A DNA stretch of 64,000 bases from Capsaspora owczarzaki ATCC 30864. Lineage: Eukaryota > Opisthokonta > Filasterea. The DNA lies in NCBI RefSeq assembly GCF_000151315.2, contig NW_011887292.1, positions 2,395,181 through 2,459,180 on the forward strand. Reading direction: 5' to 3'. Positions 48,901 through 56,610 of the stretch are shown one piece after another (positions within the stretch are counted from its first letter, which is position 1; every line of letters begins with the position of its first letter). Below the pieces are notes generated by a model that saw nothing but the letters and a program-made list of their open reading frames with translations, was not told the DNA's origin and did no database searches. The translations under genes were made by a program, and so were the position numbers.

Positions 48901-51900
48901 ACGTCCTGCCCAGCGCCAACCATGCGGCCGTGTTTGTACCCACCGGCTCGTACATGATTGTCGTCGGCGGCAGTTCCTTCATCCACGGTTGGCTCGAGAT
49001 GTGCATGACGGCCACCGTAAGCATGTTCGCGCCGTCGTGTCGTGTCTGGGCGCTGCCAAACGTGCCACTGTCCAGTCCCGTGACCGTTGCCAACTCAATG
49101 TCAAACCGTCTGGGCCACGCACTGGTGTTTGTGCCCGCCAACTTTGACGGGGACGCTGACATTGCAGCACGCGTCCTTTTGATTGGCGGGTTTGACGGCC
49201 GCGTCCGCGCAGACGTGCACTCCTTGTCGGTACCTGCCTCGCTGTGTAGTCTGTACTCGATGGGTCGATGCTTGTCGGACGCATCGTGCACTTGGTGCGC
49301 CACTCCCCTGTCTGCCAACTACTCTGGACCCCTGTGTCTCCCAAGCAGCAGCAACACGGCCAGCATCTGCAACCAAACGACGTCCAACAATGGCGATTGC
49401 TCCATCGATTGCTCGTCAGCCTCGATCTCGTGTGAGGCCTGCTCGTCGCTGCGATCCGGTTGCTCCTGGTGCACTGGCACGCGACAATGCCAGGCCGCGA
49501 ATGCCACGTGCACCTCGGGCCAGTCCATCCCTTATAATGGCATTTGCCCCCTGTATCCGTGTGCCGCCAAGCAAAGCTGCCGTGAGTGCACCGTTTCTGG
49601 CCAGTGCAGCTGGACTGGCTCCGCTTGCACCACCGCGTCGCCTCCCAACGCCATTACCAACATTGCCAATTGCCGTGCACCGTGCAGTAGCAACACGAAC
49701 TGCTCCACGTGTCTTCTTGCAGACAATACCGGCAACATTCCCTGTCTGTGGTGTGAATCGACCTCCACCTGTCTGGACTTTAATGCATACACGGGCGTGT
49801 TTGACTTTGGCCAGTGTTTCGAGTGGAGTCAGGTCCCCGACCGGTGCGCGCCAGACTGCAGCGTCTTCCAAACGTGCGATCAGTGCCAAAGCAACCTCCG
49901 GTGCGGGTGGTGTGCCGATCCTGGCGCCCTCGGCACTGGCCGCTGCCTGAACGGAAACAGCGAGGGTCCAGATCCCGGGCTCAATTGCACGGTGCCCAGT
50001 CCCGCCTACATTGGCAACAGCACCGCCCCTCCGACTTGGAATTATGCCACGTGTCCGGACGTTGATGAGTGTCTCACCGGCCAAGCCAACTGCCCCGTCA
50101 ACTCTACCGTCTGCGTCAACACGCCCGATTCGTACGAGTGCCAGTGCCTGCCTGGCTACCAGCCGAGCGGCAGCACGTGCATCGCCTATTGTGCCCAGCA
50201 GTGCGTTTTCGGCGTGTGCGTGCAGCCCAACGTTTGCAAGTGCAACCGGGGTTACATTGGTCTCAACTGCTCCATGGATTGTGGCTGCAACGGCCACAGC
50301 ACGTGTCAGACATACGGCGTCTGCGAGCGTTGCATGGACAACACGGCCGGTTTGCGATGCGAGGTTTGCAGCGATGGCTACTACGGCAACCCGGTCAACG
50401 GACAGTCGTGCTCCTCGTGCTACTCTCATTGCAACCAGCACACGACGTCGTGCAACCCCGCCACGGGCATTTGCTCTGGTTGCAACAACTCAACCACGGG
50501 TGATCTGTGTCAGATTTGCCTGCCAGGATTCACCCGACTTGGCCAGAACCCGGTCATTTGTGGACCGTGCATTTGCAATGGCCACTCGTCGACGTGCGAC
50601 GCCATCACTGGCGTGTGCAACTGCCAAGATAACACGCGAGGAACTCAGTGCGAGCAATGTGCACGAGGCTACATGGGCCTGCCCACGAATGGCAACCAGT
50701 GCTTCCTGGTGTTGGGTGAGGGCGAGCTGCAGGGTCCCGACCAAGTCGGTCGCGGCGAGGCGCTCTATTATGCAATCTCGCCAAAGTACACGAACGTGGA
50801 CATTCGCCTGACCGTGGACGTGTTTGATGGATTGGTGACCACCTACCTGTCGCCGCGCTCGGACAAGGCGGTGAAGGCCGACACTGAAGTGCAGACCGGT
50901 CTCTCGCGCCGAACGGATCTGGTCATCTCGTACCTCGATCACGACTTTTTGTCGTCCCACTTTTACTTGCAGGTGCACGGCACCTCCAATGCCACTTTTA
51001 TGGTGTACTTTGCGCAGCGTGTGACCCAGATCGACCTGTTTGTCTTCTTCTCCGTGTTCTTCTCCTGCTTCTTCCTGTTGCTCTCCGTCATGTTCCTTGT
51101 GTGGAGGGCCCGCATGTCTCGCGCGCGGCGTCTGGCTATCGCGCGTCGGCAAACCGAGCTGCGTCAGATGGCATCTCGCCCAATGTCGTCCGTCCGGGTT
51201 ATCATGTCTCAAGCCATGGGTAACTATCGCAAACTGGCGCTCGCGCCCATTGCCTACCAACCACTGGTCAATGGCCAGGCTACAACGATGACGGTTCTGG
51301 TCGAGCTTCCCGGTCCCGGCAGCAACGCCCAGGCAGGCACGACTTCGTCGCCCGTCCCAGTGGCCGGCAAGCCAGCCAATCCTGTCGCCAGGAACGTGGC
51401 TGCCGTGGCGGCTCTGGCACCCATGGCTGCTTCTTGGGAGCGAAAGCCGCCATTGGTCATTGCTTCAAACAAGTCCATCGAGTTTGAGCTGCTTGAGACC
51501 TCGTTTGGTGGCGATGAGGCAGAGCCAGGCGAGCCAGGCGATGTTGCGTTGACCGAACTCGCCGGCGCTGAAGGTCGAGCCAGCTCTTCGTCGTCATCGT
51601 CGTCGTCGTCGTCGCCGTTGTCGAGCACTGGCCACGATGAAGATGCTGTGGCTAGTGGCAATGCTGACGCTGCTTCTTCTGTTGATCAGAAAGAGCCCGT
51701 CGCTCCTGCACAACAGAGTTCAGCTGAGCCTGACGCCGTCGAGAACGACCAAGCCTCGCCCCGTCCTTCTGCCGAAGAGGGCACTGCCGCTGTCGCTGGT
51801 GAGCCTGGACAACCTTCGCCCTCCGATGCGCCTGGAGCTCCCGAGCAGGCCAATCTTTCCGATGCGATTCCTGCGGGTGAGGGTGTGCAAGCAGCGACGG

Positions 51901-52184
51901 ATGCCGCCGTTGAGCCTGTGGTGAACACTGCGGCAAAAGAAGCACCCTCTCGATCCGCAGCGCCAGCCACCGCAACAGCCGCAACAGTTGCTCGACCTCA
52001 GTCATCTTTACCTGGACTGCGCACCGTTGCGTTTGCTACGTCCATCATTGCCCTCGATCGTCGCACCTACGAAGTGCTCACTGTGCCCTTGACGCAGGAC
52101 GACACGGCTTTGAAAGAACCCCGCCGTCCCGGCCATTTCTTGACGAGCCTGCTCCGACAACGCCGTCGTAATCAGCAGCCCTAG
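42948..52184 (+). CDS. MEGF8/attractin-like receptor: CUB-EGF-Kelch-PSI-EGF twice, TM, MASRP tail
   Basis: One uninterrupted exon of 9237 bases (3078 residues). ATG 42948 has a good context (ACCATGT). A signal-like core starts at the internal Met at 43092 (MLALALLLLLALISPSAAA), so 43092 is an alternative start. First half: CUB (about 69-188), EGF pair, Kelch blades (261-630), PSI repeats, a PA14-like insert (765-910), more PSI, two calcium-binding EGFs (DINEC, DIDEC) and laminin-EGFs to 1445. The second half repeats the plan: CUB (1447-1645), EGF, Kelch (1751-2098), PSI, calcium EGF (DVDEC) and laminin-EGFs to about 2586. One transmembrane helix lies at about 2696-2720 and a basic cytosolic tail holds RQMASRP at about 2738-2744. 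This is the MEGF8 layout. MEGF8 and attractin bind MGRN1-type ubiquitin ligases through that tail to down-regulate receptors. A Ser/Ala/Glu-rich C terminus is extra. Confidence 0.92.
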   Translation: MSRSLPPCTGARPSSTTSRNMPAANTAGTSRRQKRLAPPQHLFRSCSAMLALALLLLLALISPSAAADCSGQRVLIANSTSGTFTPSDSGYPAFTTCQWLIEAPALANGGTPLPILLEFLTFDTECAYDFVDVYDGVNSTSPKLGALNGQIAVAPLVARSGHMLVVLISDINYVTAGFTARYSINPCPANCSDRGICQANGHCACNPGFADQGCQTELCPNNCAAALGQGQCDLATVHGCVCNAGYGGLDCSQPVDDLNDGWTLLVGGASSGNTGTERGFHTTVYSPLNHTIFVYGGYSQEDQLLGNVVAYNLVTRARPRELTFTAHVPSPRYSHSAILTPDNLMVVYGGITLDQHISDEVWVLSLNRSVWEQRIPAVGGISPPPLTGHSATYIPSSNSMVVIGGKTTFDPFPTSIYEYSIAANRWYQRTPRGFIAAGVYGHSSVYVEHLHSIFVYGGIRPLSSSYSYRLNTLYVLQVDHMRWIQLLPSNPIRASAFHGAWLGRSERSMYIQGGYVMSHNENDNRCFTNDLFAFDFDSNRFRTVEDNSDAPTRYLPGRRMGQGVVTVRDSVSPALAAVDAVLVGGFDGQALSDAVAYHEETNPCLSAMQQALASGVSGDVGSGAVMQQCQSNPSCVACSTTLASGFVLPNITAQDVVLSSLLNSSQVTTACIQLTDIARYNCSMALPTTLTQGHASQSFCEALRFCSDCTVFSDCGWCATTATCVNASSVLGCPASLSGQAPAPIVVGLAACVSSSVTNGSVAQERWYNVGGSSVQDMSVLSTYPDYPDIVTVRSVELAADMNGDAFTQGTRVRGFLVPPETGNFTFFIASSMSSVLGLSTAADSNDMSLVVNIASVNYFSPFRDYTAQPSQQSAPVFLAANRRYLFTIINKQSGEWGNHFSVAWLLPSQNAFGNATSAEASVVSAQFLVPYYSSTSNSTATRANMTLALAGAVSCSTHPSCKGCIADASCAWCKSTGRCAERMTGLQMTASNTTSVCPQDALEVDDQSCPLCGNYFTCRGCVSSSTSCQWAYGSCYPSQYGIDSSATVTAPAFCPTPCRNFTSCATCVGNGNPAACNWCPATQTCDEISSFVAVFTAGQCGTGYATDTSMCVDCSRFGDCRSCLAQDTCGWCSNTTNGLGGVCMGGTLSGATAECAANPSRQWSWFTCPDINECALGLSNCASNATCQNTPDSFTCTCNPGFLGDGVSCAPDCSAVPSSNSSDPTLRPSCGDMGVCVAPNTCECDPVWTGTDCRTSCSCNGVLNCTAALNCVDIDECAQGLDDCDVHADCVNVPSTFECVCKAGYAGNGTFCEPVCPGGCNGGVCSSPSNCTNCPFGYTGASCQVACQCNGHSDCLPDAPNVCLSCQNRTTGPSCNQCIPGSYGTPTQPAGCQACACNGHANTVIGECNNVTGVCFCLPPYEGPSCTACASGFYYSATNKLCLAACSGRKTLRFDQGAIGTNGVYPPDSVCSWLIVAEPSAVSNASYFVASRPERARFDDGDDDDDDGMDTATASTTLRSTNINKQQSQSVKAFVERAPFLDSDHGREIARRILGSDSEAAEIVSEQSLTPLAITLDFYSFGSECLFDYLFVFDGSSTSAPLLGSFSGLAVIPPIIVARSGTMLVVMYSDINYTVGGFEAKYAISACPNDCSGHGDCTASVGICTCHPGFAGVACERPLCPNSCHPELSSMNACDVSRGVCRCAPHLGGTDCSVNVSSASPALTWSTLSQDQAVIVGPATNAAQASIILPTDFPPRAGHTAQYDASRNSVFVFGGYGQRDTVLNDLWQFDVRSRRWTLVQPADASAAVPRGRHSHAMVLSPERDSLIVVGGWAYEPFQPVGDIWEFHLGTRTWNLLHAGSLATDLPVATLLPAISGHSATLVDSTIYILGGRTAQTNFNTRVFAFSFALGAVRVVNTVGVNALGMYGHTAVYSPGTDEIIVFGGIQLLDNNLIYTSNSARLYSFVVGKKAWRSLPDRVSPDGLNVLPSANHAAVFVPTGSYMIVVGGSSFIHGWLEMCMTATVSMFAPSCRVWALPNVPLSSPVTVANSMSNRLGHALVFVPANFDGDADIAARVLLIGGFDGRVRADVHSLSVPASLCSLYSMGRCLSDASCTWCATPLSANYSGPLCLPSSSNTASICNQTTSNNGDCSIDCSSASISCEACSSLRSGCSWCTGTRQCQAANATCTSGQSIPYNGICPLYPCAAKQSCRECTVSGQCSWTGSACTTASPPNAITNIANCRAPCSSNTNCSTCLLADNTGNIPCLWCESTSTCLDFNAYTGVFDFGQCFEWSQVPDRCAPDCSVFQTCDQCQSNLRCGWCADPGALGTGRCLNGNSEGPDPGLNCTVPSPAYIGNSTAPPTWNYATCPDVDECLTGQANCPVNSTVCVNTPDSYECQCLPGYQPSGSTCIAYCAQQCVFGVCVQPNVCKCNRGYIGLNCSMDCGCNGHSTCQTYGVCERCMDNTAGLRCEVCSDGYYGNPVNGQSCSSCYSHCNQHTTSCNPATGICSGCNNSTTGDLCQICLPGFTRLGQNPVICGPCICNGHSSTCDAITGVCNCQDNTRGTQCEQCARGYMGLPTNGNQCFLVLGEGELQGPDQVGRGEALYYAISPKYTNVDIRLTVDVFDGLVTTYLSPRSDKAVKADTEVQTGLSRRTDLVISYLDHDFLSSHFYLQVHGTSNATFMVYFAQRVTQIDLFVFFSVFFSCFFLLLSVMFLVWRARMSRARRLAIARRQTELRQMASRPMSSVRVIMSQAMGNYRKLALAPIAYQPLVNGQATTMTVLVELPGPGSNAQAGTTSSPVPVAGKPANPVARNVAAVAALAPMAASWERKPPLVIASNKSIEFELLETSFGGDEAEPGEPGDVALTELAGAEGRASSSSSSSSSSSPLSSTGHDEDAVASGNADAASSVDQKEPVAPAQQSSAEPDAVENDQASPRPSAEEGTAAVAGEPGQPSPSDAPGAPEQANLSDAIPAGEGVQAATDAAVEPVVNTAAKEAPSRSAAPATATAATVARPQSSLPGLRTVAFATSIIALDRRTYEVLTVPLTQDDTALKEPRRPGHFLTSLLRQRRRNQQP

Positions 52185-52497
52185 TTACTGCTTTGGTTGG
52201 GGGTGGGTGTTTGGTCGAGGAGGAAACGGGGTGTCAAAGTTTCACGAATTCCGAAATGAGGTTTGCCCCCATTCGTTTTGCTTGACAACCATGAAAGTTC
52301 CACTTTGATTTTGTGTGCGGAATTTGTTGTTGTTTGTTTGTTCGTTTGTTTGCTTGTTTGTTTGTTTGTTTGTTTGATTCCTCTGTTGGTTTCCTGTGTT
52401 CGCGTTCGTTCGTTATGATTCGTTGTTAATTTCTTCTTGCTTTTTGTGATTGTTTTTTTTTTGTATTTTTACTTTCAATGTAGATAGATACAGTCAG
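52185..52497. other. Convergent 3' flanks of MEGF8-like and NEK genes
   Basis: A 313-base T/G-rich spacer with a TTTG repeat at 52326-52376. No gene was seen. It should hold both polyadenylation sites. Confidence 0.5.
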
Positions 52498-54647
52498 CTA
52501 CTTTCGCCAAACATTTGCGCTGTACATGCGCTGCTCGCACGCGACCAACTGCAAAATCACATTGTACAGGCTTGACTGTTGCCCAAGCAACGTCATGATC
52601 GTGGCAGCAATGTGTTGCTCGCTAATATCCTTTGTCACATCGGACATGAATCCGTAGATCTGGCGGAACAAGGCGAGGCCGAGTTTGTTTTCGACAAACG
52701 CTCGCAGCGCTTCGATTCGTAGAAATCGAGAGCTTCCGTGTTGACCATCTGGTTGATCCGCCTCAGACCAAATACCGGCCATCATTTCCGCCACCTCAAG
52801 GTCGAGAGCCTCGACAGCAGGGACGACAGGCAGCTTTCTCACTGTTTCTGCGGACAGCGAAGTGCTGCTACTGCTGTAGCTGCTGCTGCTCGCGCCACCA
52901 GTGCTGCTGCAACTACTACTGCTGCTGGCTTGGCCGCTACTGTTGGGTGAAGACCATCCGGAATCTTCATCTGCCCAATTTTGCACCTGCGGATGAGATG
53001 AGGGGCATTTCGCGCTGTTGCTTTCCGCCATTCTGGCAGGGTGATTCACCTCGTGCTGGGGTTGGGGTTGGTGTGCGTGGGTATGCAGCGTATCAGGTGC
53101 GCATCGAGTCTTCTTGGACTCGTGGCCGATGGGAACGAAAGGTTCTGGTTGCGGGTGGTCGGTTGCGAGAGTTGTGCGTGGAGGCTGGCGTTCTTCCCCA
53201 TGGCCCGAAGCCGCCCCTAAACTCGAGCAGGCAGCAGTCTCGGATCGTGAGACGTTTTCAAGCGGCCGTGCTGCCACGTAGACTTCGTGTTCAAAGAGAG
53301 TCTCTGTCAGGAGCGCTTGGGCTGTTGGCCGGTACTCGGGATGAAGATGCAACAACTTGTCCACGACGAGAGCCAGTTGGGGTGTGTAAAAGCTAGAGTT
53401 TTTTTCAAGCAGCAAGGGCGGTGAGGGGAAACAACCATCAAAGGTACGCCCGCCTATCGAGAGCAGGATGCAAGGCGAAAGTGTTGAAGGTGAATCCAAA
53501 GAAGGCTGGTTACCTTGGTATGGGCGGATATCGACCTGTCAGGATTTTGAGGACCAAGGCGCGGATGGATTGCGCGTCAAATGCGTGTTTGAGCGTCACC
53601 ATCTCGTATAGGACGCAACCCAGGGCCCACATGTCGGACTTGAAATCGTACGGCTTTGACTCGCAGATTTCCGGCGACAGGTAATATGGGGTTCCCACAA
53701 GCGTTCGCGCGTGATCGTGCGTGTTGCTGAGAACACGAGAGATGCCGAAATCGCCCAGCTTGACCACGTCGGATTTGGTCAAGAAAATGTTCTGTGTTTT
53801 CAAGTCTATGCGCAGCAGCGAGGGTGAGTTTGTGGGTTTCTTTGTTTTGCTTGAGGTAAGTCAAATGGATTTTCCGCGCATTTTCCGCGCAGTGTGTACC
53901 TCGATGGAGAATTCGCCTTCCGTGGAGATACGACAGTGCTTCTCCGAGTTGGAACAACCAGCTAACAATTTGCTGTGACGGTGAGGAGAGAGTTAGTCGA
54001 AAACAAACTCGTTCCTCCTGCTGCTGCTGCTGCTGTTCTCTTGTGGCTGGACCGCACTTACCTGCTCTCCAAAGTGAATTCCGCGACGCTCTTTGATGCG
54101 CTGATGCATGTCGCCTATTGTACAATGGCGATTTTGTGCACAAAGAAAAATTCAAGTTGGGTGAGACTTGGACGTTGACAATTTTGGCAGTCATCAACCA
54201 CTCGTCACTGCCAACCACGACGTGAGCCACCAAGTCTCCAGAATGCTTCGACGTACCGCCATCTGCGTACTCCATACAAATAATCAAAGACCCTGCATTC
54301 GTGAAGGCTCCCTTGTACTTGACAATGTGCGGGTGCACCAGCTTGCGCAAAATCTGCAATTCCCGTAGCGCCTTGGATTTCTCGTCCCGCTCCATGCGAG
54401 CACAGGGAATTTCCTTCACGGCAAGTCGCTCGCCGTCGGAGATTGTCTCAACGAGGTAGACGGTGCCAAAGCTGCCCTTCCCGAGAAGCCCCAGCTTGCG
54501 AAATGGGGCGACTTTGGGCCGCGCGTCGTTGATGGATGTGACAGCTTCGGGCGTTTTCACCTGCTGGTCCGCTGGGATTTGTGCTCGAGGCACGCGAGGG
54601 CACGATGCGACTGCCACTGCAACAGCTGGCTGGGTCAATCGCGACAT
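52498..54647 (-). CDS. NEK-like serine/threonine protein kinase
   Basis: Five exons join in frame: 54647-54257, 54114-54062, 53972-53900, 53805-53514 and 53392-52498 (567 residues). Kinase motifs are complete: glycine loop [11 protein letters not shown] at 56-66, lysine of LAVKEI at 78, catalytic HRDLKTQN with D173 (the exon 3/4 join creates the Asp), DFGIS at 191-195 and GTPYYLSPE in the activation segment. [21 protein letters not shown] and the LKHAFDAQS segment match the NEK (NIMA-related) family, whose members act at centrosomes, cilia and mitosis. The 53-base exon encodes a core helix. The roughly 300-residue C-terminal part has Ser and Pro/Gln-rich stretches and ends in a helical domain ([17 protein letters not shown], then [20 protein letters not shown]), reminiscent of the NEK8-independent C-terminal helices seen in some protist NEKs. 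No coiled coil is obvious. Confidence 0.88.
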
Positions 54648-54918
54648 TGATCAGATTGTTTTGTGTGAGAGCGTGGAATTGGATTGAGAGCAAAAAAACC
54701 GGAGAGCAGCAGAAAGAACAATTGGACGTTGAGAAGCGGGTGCGAAATGTGAGACGTTGAGCAGCTGGAAGCAAAAGACTGCGACCGCATTTGGTTTTAG
54801 TGGTGTGATGTATGGTAGTTTGTAAAAGTGTAATTTTTTTGCTCCGTTGTGTATGTTGCTGGAAGGATGGTACTGAGATGTTGGAGATTGAAAAAAAAAA
54901 AACCGCAGTTTCGCACAG

Positions 54919-54924
54919 TTTATT
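54919..54924 (-). terminator. AATAAA polyadenylation signal overlapping the BCAT stop codon
   Basis: On the minus strand the message reads GTGTGAATAAACTG, so the hexamer begins at the last base of the stop codon TGA. The 3' untranslated region would be only some 20-30 bases if this hexamer is used. The NEK start codon lies about 280 bases further. Confidence 0.6.
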
Positions 54925-56341
54925 CACACGTTGGGCACGACATGCATCCATCCGAACGGATCAGGCTCATCTCCACGCTGAATTGCCTTGAGTCTGTCGT
55001 AGAGTCGCTTCATAATCTGAAGAAATCCAAAGAGTGAGACGATTCGATCAAAAAGCACTGGTTTCAACTCATCATTCATCATTCGCCTTGAATATTGAAT
55101 CATTCGTCACGTGCTGCACGTACCGGCCCAATGGTTAAAGTGCCGATGCTAATAACATCGGCATCCGTGACAATACGATTGACAGGCGAGAGCACAACGG
55201 CGGTGCCGCATGCCGCCACTTCGGCAAAGCGAGCCACTTCTTCAATTGCAATTTGGCGACGCTCTACTGGAATGCCCATGTCGGCGCATAGTTGCATCAG
55301 AGAAGCGTTGGTGATACTTGGGAGAACGGTCCGTGACTCGGGTGTGACATAGTGGCCGTTGGCGTCGATGGCGACAAAATTGGACGTGCTGAACTCGTCA
55401 ATGTACTTGTGGTGAAGCGGATCGAGATACAAGCTCAATGGGTAGCCCTGTTCCAAGCCAAAAAAAAAAGTGGTGTGTGGCAGTCAAGAGCAAAAGAAAG
55501 AAAACAAACCACGGCCGTTCGCAAAATGGATGAGCAATCTTGTTCGGTTTGATCGAGAATTACTGCACAAACGGGTGTCCCCATCCCGAAACGCCTCCTA
55601 GCTCTGTTCCGGACGACACGTTACCTTCTTTTTCGAGCTCAGTGTCGACTCCATGCTTGCAGCATAGTTGCCGGCGGCCTTGACATGGCCGACACCGAGC
55701 GGAGCAGCGCGGTCGGCGTCGCGAACGACCAACGCCGTCACTGCACTCGTGCCAGCGTAGTAATCGCCAACCGGCACCACGTACACAATGAAGGTGTACT
55801 CGTCTGCAGGCTCTGGCGGCACTCGCGCGCCGCTGCCAAACAGAATTGGCCGGATGTAGAGCGACCCGCCGTGCTCATAGGACGGGATGAAGTCGGCGTT
55901 GGCGCGGATGCAACGCTCAATGGCGGCGATAAACACGTCTGTCGGCACAACAGGCATCATCAGACGCTCTGCAGACTCTGCCATCCGCGCCGCGTTCCGG
56001 TCTGGGCGGAAAACCCGAACTCGCCCATCCCGACAGCGGAACGCCTTCAGCCCTTCAAACACGGACTGGCCATAGTGCAGCGCAGTCGCTGCAATGTGAA
56101 CACGGACGTACGGCGATGCTTGCAGTTCGGCGTCGTCAGACCACTTTCCATTGCGCCAGACGTATCTGGTGTTGTTGAGAACGAGAATTGGTGAGATTCG
56201 CACTCGATTGCTAACGAATACATTCTGCATCTCGGTCCATGCAAGAGCTCGAGGAGTTTATTGTGCAGTAGTAGTAGCGTACTGGACATGCCCGTTGGTT
56301 TGGACAAAGTCAAATCCCAGCTTGTCGGGGACGCGTGACAT
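54924..56341 (-). CDS. Branched-chain amino acid aminotransferase
   Basis: Four exons join in frame: 56341-56283, 56165-55625, 55447-55124 and 55016-54924 (338 residues). The enzyme swaps the amino group between Leu, Ile or Val and 2-oxoglutarate using PLP. Family marks are TALHYGQSVFEGLKAFRCRD, the arginine of VRVFRPDRNAARM, the PLP-lysine K182 in HVKAAGNYAAS, and the phosphate-binding TVLPSITNASL. The C terminus KRLYDRLKAIQRGDEPDPFG is the usual class IV end. The sequence looks more like the bacterial/organellar ilvE type than mammalian BCAT1. No clear mitochondrial presequence is present (MSRVPDKLGFDF). The stop codon TGA at 54926-54924 is immediately part of TGAATAAA, so a canonical AATAAA signal overlaps the stop codon. 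The gene is in tandem with NEK and the Zn2Cys6 gene on the minus strand. Confidence 0.93.
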
Positions 56342-56610
56342 GGTTTTTTTTGTGCAGAATTGAGACTGAGTTTGTCGAGCCGAGCGAGCCTTTGCTAGTT
56401 ATTATTTGGAGGCGGCGCGCGTATGGCTTAAGAATCGTGCAGCGAAGAGCAAGAAGAACGCTTCAATGGGAATAGTTTTGCTCAACAGTGTATTTTCGTG
56501 TTGTTTGTGTGTCTTTGTAAAAACATCAAAATTTACGCCTGAATGAAATGACATCTGCATGTCGTCGCACGTTTCGACTTGACAAGCACCAACTTCTGAA
56601 TCTAATCCCA

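Noticed and set aside
46259-51260. Many long minus-strand and +1/+2 frames inside the MEGF8-like gene
   Set aside because: High GC and biased third positions leave few stops in other frames. None has a domain pattern, while the main frame explains 3078 residues.
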